Assembly: GCA_030562195.1 (NCBI GenBank)
Contig: CM060199.1
Span: 28,044,338 to 28,108,337 of the forward strand
Direction: 5' to 3'
From: Nipponacmea schrenckii
Taxonomy: Eukaryota; Mollusca; Gastropoda; Lottiidae
Length of the DNA stretch: 64,000 nucleotides
The notes below the pieces were generated by a model, which was given only the letters and a program-made list of their open reading frames with translations, was not told the DNA's origin and searched no databases. A program made the position numbers and the translations under genes. Positions 37,601 through 52,600 of this stretch are shown piece after piece; positions within the stretch are counted from its first letter, which is position 1; every line of letters starts with the position of its first letter.

Positions 37601-40600
37601 AAACAACTGTCAGAAATATCTTACAGAGGGCGCTAGTATTATTACCTACCATAACTCCCCAGGATGATCATGTAACCACTAGTCCAGTTAAAAAGCCTAA
37701 TTCTTATGTGGTGAGTGGGTGCATTCTTATTTATTATCATAACAGTTTTTGCTTGCTCTTATTTAAAATGACTCCTGAAAACATATTTATGAGATTATAA
37801 CATATAAAGACTAAATGTTATTTGTTAAAAATCTTAAATATTTCAATTATTTTTGAATCATTCAAAGATTAACAAGTTAAGTTTCTATAAAGAATCTGTC
37901 ATTGAAACATGGGTGTGTGTTTTTCAGCACAACCGTACAAAGAAAGGACATGTGGAAACTTTCACCTTGAATCCTAAATGTGTAAAACTTGGTGAATTGT
38001 ATGGAGAAACAAATCCAGTAACATTTGAATGGACAGACGGTCTTATTGCGTCTGCTACAAGAAAATTTTATAAAGATTTGAATATAATTACCAGTGGAGA
38101 TGAAGGGAAGGAATCTAGAGCTGATACCACTATGACTAATTATTCACAAATGACACAGGTATGTCCATTTTTTTTTTTGACTGGTGACTAGACTGTCTTT
38201 CTACTTTCATTTTCATTTTAAATTTGTAAAAATGTTTATTAGCAAAAAAACTATTGAATCTATTACCCTTCCATAATATAAACTATACTCATTTAGACTA
38301 CAATGAGAACAGGGACTACAAGCGTATCCGAGGCTACAGATATAACAGAAGATCTAGAAAAAAAGGACCAGCTAGAAACAGTACCTACAGACTGGAGGTG
38401 GATTGTATTAGATGGTCCTGTTGATACTTTATGGGTTGAAAATCTCAATACAGTTCTAGATGATTCTAAGGTAGAATTTACATTTTAGATTTTTACCTTA
38501 AATTACCTTACATGATAATAGCTTTTTTGTTATTTCAGATTATCTGTACCCATATACAGCTAGATATTATCAAGCCATCATATTTTCTATCTCATCATTG
38601 TTTTCAAAACTAAAGTAAATCTATTTCTGTGCTTTTCTGTGTACTTTTTGATAATTGTAGGTGTTATGTTTAGCTAGTGGAGAGCGTATAAGTTTAGCAC
38701 CTGGTATGAGGTTGATATTTGAAGTGGATAATTTATCACAAGCCAGTCCAGCTACCATTAGTAGATGTGCTATGGTCTATATGGTAATTTGATTTACTCA
38801 GCTTTGTATACGAGATAAAAGTTTCATTGGACATTCCTTGTGTATTAAAATGCTGTTGTTTTCTAGGATAGATCCTTGGTTTTTGATGTTATCTCATGCT
38901 TGTTAGAGTGTCAGTTTACATTTTTCGTAGACATAATATCACTCTGCTCCTCTGTCGGTGCTTTCACATAATTTTGTACCAAATCATGCTTTTTTAATTT
39001 TTAAATTGAAAATTTCGCAAGTAGGCTTTTTAATGATTTAAACAAATATTCTTTTTGTCCCCTCCCAGGACCCAGTGGATTTAGGATGGCAGCCATTTGT
39101 AAAAAGTTGGTTGTACACTGCACTACCTAAAGATATGCCGGAAAGCGGTAAAAGTCATCTATTAAAACTGTTTGAACATAGTATTGATAAAGGCCTGAAA
39201 TTTCTCAAGAAGTACAAGAAGTTTCAGACTATAATGGTACCAGAAATGAGTATTGTATCAACATTATGCCATCTTTTGTCAGCTTATTTTGACTATATGA
39301 GTAAACATGGAGGATTTGGTAATCCAGGTATAGTATTTTCAAATAATTTTAAGAAAACTATAAACTCACAGGCAGTGAACATTACAAAGCTGTGGTGGCT
39401 TCGTGGTTTAGGTTAGATCCCAGTATAAGCCAAGATAATGTTGCTGAAGGATTAAGATACCGGTAATACAGGCATAAACCAATCAGAATCAACAAAGTAA
39501 TGTTATCAAGCTTTCCTTTGTTATTTTGTAGATAAAATAGAAGTCAGACCTACTAGCGATGTTGAAAGTCGTGGTGAATCTGGTGTATCTAGTCGTAATT
39601 CATCAAGAACTACGTCTGGTCGCGTATCTAAGAGTAAACGTAGTAAAAGCAAGAAAAATAAATTAAAAGAAGACATTGAGGCTATGGATGGAGATAAAGG
39701 AAAAGATTCAAGGTAAGTAGTTTTGGTTTGCATCTTTCATAAACTCCTTTACCTTGAAAAGTTTTTTTGTCTCTAATTTTGGTTGTTAGTTTTAATGCCC
39801 TTGACCTTTCATTAATAGCTTATTCTTCATCATTCTACTTAATCCCAGGTCTGAGACCAAGAGTGTCATTGCTGTATATACGTCATCTTTAACTTGATCC
39901 TCTAAACAAACAGTTACTTTTTAGGTTTAAGACTAATTTCCTTCCTCATTTGAAGATTTGTTTTTTATTTTCAGTATGGATCAACAGTTTTTCCTCAAGA
40001 AATCACCTACTCAGTTGTTAAATTTCCTTGGTAAGCTGTTTGCCTTCTGTTATACATGGAGTTTTGGTGGTATATTACGAAGACAAGAAGATATAGATGA
40101 TGACGATACTAGAAGATCTTCTGATAAAGATGAAATAAATATCTGTAATGAGTTTGATAACTTTATGAGAGAAGTGTTTGAAGTTGAACCACCAGTTGGT
40201 AAGTGATACCAATGTTTAATTTATATTAACCAAGTCATTTTTGAGTTGTTTTTTTTTAAAATTTGTCTCCTGAAATGATTTAAACCTTTTGAACGAAAGC
40301 ACTTTCTGTGAAGTATACTTTATCAAAACCATTGTGGTTGGTTTTCAACAAAAAGTTAGTTGAGAAGTAAAGTCTTTGGAATCAACAGAATTTCAGAATA
40401 CTTAAATATCCTAATTAAAGATAATCAAATTAAAACCTTAATACTTTCATTTTTAGGAGTGCGTCTGCCAGCTGGTAACAGAAGTATGTATAGCTTCTTT
40501 TTAAACATGGAGTCTGGTTCATTTACACCATGGGATGTCCTAGTACCTAAAACTAAATCTCTGATAGAGAAAGGAGCTATGTTAACTATAGGAGAAACAA

Positions 40601-43600
40601 TGGGATTGATGAGTGAACAGAAGAAATCAGATGGATTGCAGGAAGCTGAAATTGTACCAACTGTTGATATAATACGTTTCTCCTTTCTGGCGAGTTTATT
40701 GTTACTACAGAAACATCCAGTTCTTATAACAGGTATGTTGGACTCTTTTTCATTGTTTCTTATTGATATCATGATTTCTTACTAATGTCATTATTTCCTT
40801 GATGTCATGAGTTCTTATTAATGTCATGATTTTCTTATTGATGTCATGATTTTATTATTGATGTCAGGATTTTCTGATGGATGGCATGATTTTCTGATTG
40901 ATTGCATGATATTATTCAAGATGGAATGATTTTCTATGTACATTGCTATACCTGTTATTGTCAAATGGCTAGGAATTCCCCTTATCGTATTGATGATGCA
41001 AATCGGTTTTGCTTTGTTGGTTACTTAAGCTTGAGATCATTGACGAGATTTTATAAATTATATTAGCTAACGTAGCTATTTTGTCCTATGATCCTGTACA
41101 GATATATTTTGTTTTCTTTGATCTTACAAAGACAATGTAAAATACTTTGTAGGTGATTCTGGAGTAGGAAAATCAGCTTTGATAAACAATATGTTAAGGC
41201 GTCTACAGAAAGAGGGTGGCACTACCTATAAAAATGGAACCATACTAGGTGACATCTTTACTTATTCTGAGAAACGTATGTCTATACTTAACGACATCAG
41301 CAATCTAACACGATTTGGTGATGAAGAAACGGAGAATAAAAGTTTGGATGTGCTACTTGGTTCAGTTAAACCGAAAATACAAAATGGTCTGTTGAGTACT
41401 ACTATACAGTTTAGTGCCCAGACAAGTTCTGCTCGTCTTCAAGGTCACATCATGCACAAGTTGATTAAGAAGGGTAGAGATGCTCTTGGTGCTCCTAAAG
41501 GACGAAAGGTAATGTTTGATTTTAGTTTAGTAACAATTTAGGTAACATTTACCCAAAAAACAAAATTAGTGCTTAGCAATTTGAAGATCTTGACTTTTTG
41601 GATATTCAACTATTGTCTCATCTAAAAATAGAAAGTTGTTTGATTGCAATATTTATTTATTTTTAAAATTTCTGTGTTTAGGTTGTTGTGTTTGTGGATG
41701 ATTTGAATATGCCAGCTCCAGAACAGTATGGTGCTCAACCACCTCTAGAACTACTCAGACAGTTCCTGGAGCTTGGTGGATTTTATGATACTGCTAAATT
41801 ACAGTGGAAGGTAAATTTAGTTTTTCTAAAATCAAATCAAATATATCTGTAGTTTGATTATTGCCTTTGATGCTTCGGCGATAAAGAATTTGTGCCAATA
41901 CTGTTGCTGTAGTTACTCACCAGCCAAAATATTCTTTTATCTATATGTATTTTATTATGATGTTGGTTCTATCTTCAGGACATTTTGGATGTTACTATGG
42001 TAACAGCATGTGGTCCTCCTGGTGGGGGGAGAAATCCTACAAGTCCAAGATTATTGAAACATTTCTGGTATGTATTACACTATGTATATCAAATACTTAA
42101 AACAAATATTGTCAATAAAGATGAAATTAGACTAATTTGTTCATTTGTTGTAGTATATTTGCTCTACCAACACCATCTACCAGATCCTTACAGCATATTT
42201 ACCAAGTACAGTTAGGAAGGTTTATTATTCAAGATGGTGACTTTATGCCAGAAGTTCAAGAATGTTTATTTTCGATGGTATCTGCTAGTATAGCTATATA
42301 CTATAGAATGGGAAGTACTATGTTACCAACTCCCACCAAATCGCATTATACTTTTAATATAAGAGATCTCTCCAAGGTAAGGAATTAGAAATAGCTTAAT
42401 GTTTCAACCTATAAGGGACAAGGGAAATCATGTTGTCATGTTGAGAAGACTCATAGCATAATATTATCTTTAAATTTACTATTGTTTTCATAAGAAAAAC
42501 CACAGATTTATCCAGAAATGCATGGAATTTAGAATAGCTAATGTTGTGATTTTCAAATGATATACTGAAATTTTGAATATATGAGTTTTGTGTATGACCT
42601 TTGATGGAAAATAGTTGTTCATTGTTTTGATCTAGCATCTGGTTTTTGGCAAATAAGAAAGTTACAGATGCATATATATTTTGATGAAGTTGTAATTTGT
42701 ATGTAATAAATCTTTTATTTAATTGTCAGTGATAACTAATCTCAACTTAAATGATGTATAATCTCATTACTTTCAGGTTATACAAGGTTTATTACAAGCT
42801 CATAATTCAGTTATTGTCAGTAAAGATAGTTGTGCTCAGTTATTAGCTCATGAAGCTACTCGAGTATTCCATGATAGATTGGTAGATAATACAGATAGAA
42901 TGGCATTCTTTGATATACTGTCAGATAATCTTCATGATTATTTCAAGGTGGGTATCAATTCTTTTATTTTGATACTTGTTCCAATTAAATAAAATGAACT
43001 TAAAGTAAACTTAACACCAGTCTTTCAACTTTTGCAACCCTTGTTAAGATTTTGAATTTTGAGTAAGTACCTTTGATTTTGCATTGAAAAACTAATCTCA
43101 CTGCTGTGATCTATCAATTTTTTTGCTATTTTTAGGTCAAATGGACTGCAGAGAAGCTGCGTAATGAACAAGTGTTATTTGGAGATTTCTTTGAGATAGA
43201 TGATACAGCTAATAGAATCTATCAGCCACTAGCAGACCGAAGTAAATTAGGCAATGTTCTAGAAGATTATTATATGAGATTAAACTATGGTAATTCTAAA
43301 TCCAGTCAGTTGGTGTTTTTTAAAGATGCAGTAGAACATATTGTTAGAGCAGCTCGCGTTTTCAGACAACCAGGAGGTCATCTGCTATTGGTAAGAAATA
43401 TCTTCATTATACTTCCGATTAGGCATTATTTTCTAAGATATTATATCCCAAAAAAACAGAACTGCCTGAAGATTGATCTTCAAGTTTTATATTTCTAGGT
43501 TGGATTAGATGGTACAGGAAAATCAACTGTTGTACATTTAGCTAGTCATATTGCTAGATGTGAACTCTTCAGACTGTCACTTCATAAGCACTATGGAACA

Positions 43601-46600
43601 ATTGAATTTAGAGATGACCTGAAAAGAGTTTTCAAAATAAGTGGGGTTAAAGGTCAAAATACTGTATTTTTATTGGCTGATTCTGATATCGTGAAGGTAG
43701 GTGCAGTATATTTTTTCTGGGAAATGTTTATACTAATCATTAAGTGTTTTCCTTTTTTTTTATTTTAGAAAATTGTTACTGTAATGAGAATGGATAATGG
43801 CTGTAGACTAAAGTCTTTGAATATTTATCAAATGAAAGCTATCCAGGTTCCTTGTACATTACAAAGAATTTCAAGCAGAATCAGAAGTTTGGGAGAACCT
43901 TTTAAAGCTCTTCTTGATTTTTCTGTTCCAGGAATCATTTCTGGAAGATATTAACTGTATATTAAACTCTGGAGAAGTGCCTGATCTCTTTGATAATGAA
44001 GAATTAGATGGAATTACCATGGAATTAAAAAGTGCTGCTGCTGAAGCAGATATACCAGATACAAGAGTTGCTGTTTATCAATTCTTCATTCAACGAGTAC
44101 GTCAAAACCTGCATGTAGTATTAACAATGAGTCCAGCAGGTGATAAATTCAGACAAAGATGCCGAATGAATCCAGCTTTAATCAACTGCTGTACAATAGA
44201 TTGGTATGATGAATGGACTGATGAAGCCATGTTGAGTGTAGCTCAGGTTTTCTTTCAAAATACAGAATTCTTAACTGACCCGAGATACGACATAAAGGTA
44301 AGTTTGTATTTCTCCAAGCGAACTTATTCCTAATCATTAGTTTAAAAGTTTATCAGAGTGTGATATGTACTGATCAGAAAGTGTTTTCTCATCAGTATCT
44401 ACGCATGAGATTTAAAAAGTATGTGTTGCCAGAGAAAAGGTTTGTAGTCATTCTTTCAATACCATTACAAAGTTGAAGAAAAAAATTTTCTATTGTGCTC
44501 TTCTCATACCTACTGTCCTTTGTTACTAATAGTTGCAGACGAGGTTCTAAGAAAATTGACAGCATGCGTTTTTTATTTATATACAGGTTATTAAAGAGCG
44601 TGTAGCCAGAGCGTGTGTGGACATTCATCGTAGTATATCAGTTGTATCAAGACAATATTGGGAAGAGATGAGAAGACATTATTATTCTACACCATCAAGT
44701 TATATGGAGTTGATACGATTATATTCTATTATGCTACGTGACAACAAACAAGAATTTGTTAATAATAGGTAAAAACCTTTTCATTGCATTTAATTCATTT
44801 AAGTTTTCAATTGTGACCGGTTTTTGAACCGATATTGTCCTCCACAAAGTTTCTCAAGATATCTCCCTTTTGATGTTTTTATACGCCCACATGGAAATGT
44901 GGACGTATATTGCCGTCGCCCCCGTCCGTCCGTCCGTCTGTCCGTCCATCCGTCCGTCAGTCCGTCCGTCGGTCCGTCCACATTTGTTGTATCCACGATA
45001 GAGGCTTCAGTTTTTATCCGATCTTAATGAAAAGACATTATTATTCTACACCATCAAGTTATATGGAGTTGATACGATTATATTCTATTATGCTACGTGA
45101 CAACAAACAAGAATTTGTTAATAATAGGTAAAAACCTTTTCATTGCATTTAATTCATTTAAGTTTTCAATTGTGACCGGTTTTTAGTAAAAACGTGTCAA
45201 ATTTGGGTTGTATCCACAATACAGGCTGCAGTTTTTATCGATCTTAATGAAACTTGGTATACATGAATATATTGATGATATCTCGGTCAAGTTCGAAAAT
45301 TGAAATTAACGAATGAACGGATTTTGAGTTATTGCCCTTGACTTAGTAAAAACGCGTCAAATTTGGGTTGTATTCACGATAGAAGCTACAGTTTTTATCC
45401 GATTTTAATGAAACTTGGTATACATGTATATATTGATGATATCTCGGTCAAGTTTGAAAATGGAAATTATTGCATGAACGGTTTTTGAGTTATTGCACTT
45501 GACTTAGTAAAAACGCGTCAAATTTGGGTTGTATCCACAATAGAGGCTACAGTTTTTATCCGATCTTAATGAAACTTGGTATACATGTATATATTGATGA
45601 TATCTCGGTCAAGTTTGAAAATGAAAATTTTCGCATGAACTGTTTTTGAGTTATTGCCCTTGACTTAGTAAAAACGCGTCAAATTTGGGTTGTATCCACA
45701 ATACAGGCTACAGTTTTTATCGATTTTAATGAAACTTGGTATACATGAATATATTGATGATATCTCGGTCAAGTTCGAAAATTGAAATTATCGAATGAAC
45801 GGATTTTGAGTTATTGCCCTTGACTTAGTAAAAACGCGTCAAATTTGGGTTGTATTCACGATAGAAGCTACAGTTTTTATCCGATCTTAATGAAACTTGG
45901 TATACATGTATATATTGATGATATCTCGGTCAAGTTTGAAAATGGAAATTATTGCATGAACGGTTTTTGAGTTATTGCACTTGACTTAGTAAAAACGCGT
46001 CAAATTTGGGTTGTATCCACATTAGAGGCTACAGTTTTTATCCGATCTTAATGAAACTTATCAGAAATTCAAATTTGACGATTTTTTGATGAATAGTTTA
46101 TGAGTAATTGCCCTTGACTAAGTAAAATTGCGTAAAAATTCATTTTCTGTAGACACTATAGAAGCTACAATTATCTATGGATTTTAATGAAACTTGGTAT
46201 GAGCATTGGAATTGATAAGAGGGCGGTCAAGTTCGAATTTGAAGATTTTGCGATGAACAGTTTTTTAGTTATTGGCCTTGACTTAGTAAGATTGTGTCAA
46301 TATTTTATTGTGGGTTCAATAGAAGCTACAATTTTCAATGGATTTTGATGAAACTTGGTGTTTTTGAGTTTTTGCCCTTGACTTCAATATCCATTTAGTG
46401 AATGTTTTTGAGTCATTGCTCTATTTATTTTTCAAATTCAATGCTGCCAGTGGGCGTATGTTACCTTGCCTGGCAAGCTATCTTTAACAATTTTGTTTTT
46501 CTATTTCAACCTGTGTCCCTACTGACATTGATGTCAATTTCAGTAAGGTTGCAGGCTAAAAGAAATTATAGTCAGAAAATTGCACAGCATAATTCTTTAA

Positions 46601-49600
46601 GCATCAATATGTTTCAGGTTCCATTTTGATATAAATATATGGCTCTAACAATGATTTATTGAGCACATTTTTAAGAGAGAAACTATTTTGTTACTGCAAC
46701 ATTTTTTGTTATCAAACTAGTGTCATGTATTTTCAGAGAAAGATTACAGATTGGTTTATCTAAGTTATCAGAAGCTAACTCATTAGTTGGTGAAATGCAA
46801 GAAGAGTTGGTCACACTGGGACCTAAAATAGAAGAAAAAGCAAGAGTAAGTGTTAAGTGAAAATTTGATATGAAGAGATCTGTAGATCTGTGTTGGTCAA
46901 CTTCCATGTGTTATTAATTTTTCTTCTGTTTTATGATTTCTTTAGAAGGAGTTTTCATAAAGAAATATTTCCTATTTCCATAATTTTTTTTTCTCCAAAA
47001 TTAGAACTTTTAGATTTATGGATAAACAAAGTCTCCTCTACCAAGTTTAAAAATTTCAATTTTTTTGTTATATCAAGAGTAAAAGGTAGTATACAATTTC
47101 TATTTACAGTTTTGAACTGTTTCACTATACTCTTGAATCTTATTTTAAGTGCCTATTTTAATTTTGAATTTTGATTTTTTTTTTGTAGGATACAGAAATA
47201 TTATTAGAACAGTTAGAGAAAGATAAGATAGCAGTAGAAGAAGTACAACAGATTGTTGAAGCCGAAAAGAATATTATGGATAGAGAAACACAGATCGTTC
47301 AAGATTATGCTGATGTAAGATTGTTTGAAGATTACAACATTCCTAAGAAAGTTACAAAGTTGTCCTTTCTGATGTTGTCTTGTGAGTTTTGGTCTAGCCA
47401 TGAGCCATGTTTTTTAATGTTTTGTTTTCCTTTTCCAGGAATGTGAATTAGATCTAGCCTCAGTTTTACCAGCTTTACAAAATGCTATAGGATCATTAGA
47501 AACATTGGATAAAGCATCAATATCAGAAATTAGGTGAGACTATAAGCCGTCAAAAAATCAAAATCAGATCACTTGTTGTTTGTCTTGCAACCCAAAGTAC
47601 CATAATAGGTACTAGTAGGATTTTTGGCATACCTATATCACGTCTGATGGAAAAAATTTGTACTTTTTGTAGCTTATTTCAATATCACTACTTATCCATT
47701 TTCTTAAGTTCATTGCAAAGGGCAGGAAAGTAACCATGGTTTTGATTTTTGATTTTAATAATTTTTAAACCTTTTTTCAGAGTTTACACCCACCCGCCAG
47801 TGTTAGTTAAAACTGTTATGGATGCTGTCTGTGTTCTCTTTCAAAAAAGGCCAGATTGGGTAACAGCTAAACAGATGTTAGGTGATGCTAATTTCCTAAA
47901 AATGCTTCTGCAATTTGATAAAAATGGCTTACCAGACAAGGTTGGTTTTGTTTAAAATATTTTTCATTTGAAGCTTAGAGTTTATTTATGCAGGTAACAT
48001 TTAATCCAAATTTTTTTTTATTTCAGACAATTCTACTTTCTCAAGTGAGGGGTCTCAATGCAAGTTGTAAAACTATATTATAATATTTGCTTTGTTTTTA
48101 TCGATCTACACAAATGATGCATGCATAAAAAGTAAAATATGTTGGATACTTATAGGTATTCAAAAGATTAAAAAGGTACTCTAAAGATCCTGATTTCAAC
48201 CCAGAAAAAGTGGGCAGTGTATCGGAAGCCTGTAGATCTATATGTGAATGGGTGTTAGCTATAGAACATTATAATGATGTTTATAAGGTAGGGATTGTGA
48301 AACTATTTTATCAAATCTTATGTCTTTTTAAATGTGGACATTTCATAAACAAAGGGATTAATGTGTCAACTTCATTAGACATTATTAGATAAATGTTTCC
48401 AATAAATGCCTAAATTCTAGTTAGATACTTCATACTTAAGAAGTGGAATGTATTTCTGAAATGTCTCTGATTAAAATAGACAATATCTAATTAGTTATGA
48501 TTAGAATAAGGATCATACCTTCCAGAAGACTCAAAGATTCATATCTTGCTTGGTGATTTTCAGATGGTAAAACCAAAACAGAAAAGAGTAGAAGATGCTA
48601 GAGAAGCTCTGAAGTTAGCTCAGGATAATTTAGTACAGAAAATGGCTAGTTTGAAGAAGGTAAGATTTTCTCTGCTGCTTAGCTTTCTTTACAACTGAAG
48701 CATCTGAATTCTGGTTTTGGAATTTTTTAAGACAGAAAAAAACTCATGATGATTTATAATCATATGGAACAGTCTTTGATTTGAGTTTTCAGCTGTGATT
48801 GTCCTCAATTTACAAAGTCTTATACCTTGAACTACCAACATTTTCAATAACAGTTTTTCGAATTATGAGAAACTATTTGGTAACAAAAAATCAAGGAAGA
48901 TCAAGAGTTGTACTTCTGTTACTAGATTTAATGATTATCAATCTCTTTCATGTTCAGATTCAAGACCATTTATTGATGATACAGAGACAGTATCAAGATA
49001 GTGTTAATCAAAGAGAAGGATTAAAGGAAAGAAAGAAAACAACTGGATTAAGATTACAGAGAGCATCATTATTGATTAAAGCTTTAGATGGTGAAAAGGT
49101 ATAGGGCTTATTCTTTTGGGACCTAGAGACTAACAAAATTTGCTACCTTATTGAATAGACTTAACCGAAAGAAAGGATTCACAGAAGCCTAATTTTCTGT
49201 CCTTGAACCATAAAGTATTTAAGTGTTCCCAGACACTAGTTACAAGTATTCTATTTATATTTAGGTTCGCTGGGCAGATTCTGTGAAGACATTAGATTTT
49301 AAACTAGAAGGATTAGTTGGTGATACTTTAGTAGGAGCTGCAGCTGTAGTTTATCTGGGGGCTTTTACAGCCACCTACCGTAAACAGTTAGTAAAAACCT
49401 GGGCAGAGATGTGTCAAGCAGTCGATATACCTATTTCTAAATCTTTTGATCTGGCCAGAAGTATGGTTGATGACAATCAGGTAAGTGAAGACTGGCAGGT
49501 AAAATTCAATCTTTTAATAAATGCACTGCAAAGAGTAAAGACATTAGACACTTAGAATAACATATATAGTAGAAGTTTTTAAAATCAACTATATACATCT

Positions 49601-52600
49601 TGGAAAAATTTCTATTAATCAAATCTTCATTTCATTTTGTAATAAGAAACATCTTTTCTTCAATAAATTGACAAAATTTCAGTTGTGACTAATTTCTTTA
49701 ATGCTTTATACGTCAATCACTGATTACGTCAGTCATCAGGATAAGTGATTGCTATCAACCTCATATTTTTGTATAGGTTATGAAGTGGCATAATGAAGGT
49801 TTACCAAGAGATAACCATTCTAAAGAGAACGCCATGTTTGTAAAGAGGGCAAGAAAATGGCCGCTGCTGATAGATCCTCAAGGACAAGCTCTAAAGTAGG
49901 TAACAACTGGCATCTTAAATTTCAATTGTTTCTGTTATTAACTAGAAAATTTGTTCATCTTGTATACTGATATTACATACTGCTGCTGCAGAGATGCACC
50001 TGATTTATGTCCCTTTATTGTGTTGTGATTTGAGAAATTATTAATTGGGTTATCATTACAGTTGGGTAAAAGAAATGGAAGGTAGTAGATTAAAAATAGT
50101 GACCGCTACAGATCATAATTTGATGAGAACCATGGAAACTGCCATCAGAGTTGGAGATCCTGTTCTTATCAAGGTAGGTCATTTTCTATCAGAATGTCAG
50201 CAAGTTTATTTCATTTAAAGTATGTTGAGTATGTTAATGTTTGATATCACATCAAAAATATTTTCAAAAACTCTTTCATATCATAGTACAATGCTCTTAA
50301 TATTTGATATCACAGGATATTGTCTTTAATATTTCATATCATAGTACAATGTGCTCTTAATGTTTGATATCAAAGCCTATTGTCTTTAACCTTTCATATC
50401 ATAGTACAATGTGCTCTAAATGTTTGATATCAAAGCCTATTGTCTTTAACCTTTCATATCATAGTACAATGTACATGTACTCTTAATGTTTGATATTAAA
50501 CATATCATATGTTTGATATTTTGCATCAAATGTGTGATATCACATGACATTATGCTCTAAATTAATAATATCACAGCACATTTACATTTGCATATCACAG
50601 AACAATTAAATGACAATAAATCTTTTCTGCTATAGGATGTAGGTGAAGAGTTGGATCCTGCTTTAAGACCTGTATTGTTACAAGAGACATACTCTAGAGC
50701 AGGTCATTTAGTTATATTGATAGGTGATACAGAAATAGAATATAATGACAGATTCAGGTAATTGTAATTATTCTGATTAAGTCCTAGAGTGAGGTTTAGT
50801 TATTAAAGTCGCCATCTCTGCTTATCTTAAACTTTTTTTGTGGATCAATATTTCAAATGACCATTCTGGTACATTTATATTTTCAGATTATATTTAACGA
50901 CCACTATGACTAATCCACATTATCTACCAGCTGTTTTTATACAAGCTAATATTATTAATTTTACTGTAACCTTTGATGGATTACAAGAACAGTTGTTATC
51001 GGCAGTTGTCAAACAAGAAAGACCTAAACTTGAGAGTGATCGTAGAGATTTGATGGAGAGTATCACTAATGATAGACAAGCTTTAAGAGATTTAGAAGAT
51101 AAATCTTTAAGTTTACTACAGAAATCAGAAGGTATGTTGACTGTGAAGGTTTGGGGTGAAAGAACTTGTTACTGTAACAGCTTTTACGTCTGCATAAATT
51201 TTTCTGCATTCATCTCTCTAACTCCATATCTTACCTATTAGTAAGTTATGATTTAACCCATCAGGCAGTTTAATAAAGCTTTTATGTTTACTAATTATCA
51301 GAATATAAAGGGAGATCATCACTTTCAGACTTTACTTGTGGGCTGATCTCAACTCTCGGTTTTTCTTCTTCTTTCTTCTTCTTTCTTCTCTCTTCTCTTC
51401 TGTCCTATCTCTTCCCTTCTAATAATGATTTACTGGTCTAAATTGATAAGTGTTCATTTCAGGTCATATATTGGATGATCAAGATCTTGTAGAAACGTTA
51501 CAGAAGAGTAAGGGTATTGCTGGTGAAATATATAGTAGAGTTGAACAGTCTGAAGAAACTGAAAAGAAAATCAATATAGCTAGAAAACGCTATCTACCTG
51601 TAAGTTTAAACTGGAGAAATTGACTTATCACTTTGAAACCCATTTTACTATCAGTGGGAGAAATTGGACTAATCTGACTATGACTGAGAAATATTGGGCT
51701 TATCCGACAATCACTTGCAGAAATTGGACTCATCTGACTACCGTTTGGAGAAACTGGACTCATCTGACTATGAATGAGAAATTATGAATGAGAAATATTG
51801 GGCTCATCTGAATACCACTGGAGGAAATTGGACTCATCTGATTATGACTGAGACAAACTCGGCTTTTCTGACTGTCACTGAGAAATATTGGGCTTATCTG
51901 ACTATCAATGGGAGAAACTGGACTCATCTGACTATGACTGAGAAATATTGGGCTCATCTGACTACCACTGGGGGAAATTGGACTCATCTGACTATGACAG
52001 ACAAACTCGGCTCATCTGACTATCACTGGGAAAAATTTGACTCATCTGACTATTTTGGGTAAAAATTGGACTTCTCTGACAATTACTGAAAGAAATTAAA
52101 ATCATCTGACTATGGCTAAGAGAAACCAGACTCATTTTACTCCTGAGATTAAAAAAGTCATCATATGGAAAACCCATTGGTTTTACATTTTACTCTATTC
52201 ATTGTTTCAGGTTGCAACAAGAGGAGCTGTATTATATTTTGTCTTAGCAGAACTAGCTACCATAGATGTCATGTATCAATTTTCACTAAGTTGGTTTCAA
52301 GATATGTTTATTGCCTGTATTACACCCAACTCTTCATTAACTAAACAGAGGAATAGTTTGGTGCATCAAGCAGGCGTGATTCGTCCACCTAGTCGCAGTA
52401 ATACTAAATCCTCATTGGACAGTGGGGAAATTTCAGAAAATTTACGTCAGCATTTAAAGAATATGATTGAGAATCTAACCAATAGTATTTATCGTGTGGT
52501 TTCTGTCGGCTTGTTTGCCCATCATCAGCTGACATTCTCCTTTATGATCTGTACCAGTATCATGCAGTCTAACTCAGTGTATGAAGATGATACCATTTCT

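Noticed and set aside
45007..45131. Second functional exon 54
   Set aside because: The copy has no acceptor and is surrounded by transposable element sequence.
46402..47174. Plus-strand ORFs between dynein exons 54 and 56
   Set aside because: They cross the end of the pearl-like element and AT-rich intron, and have no coding features.
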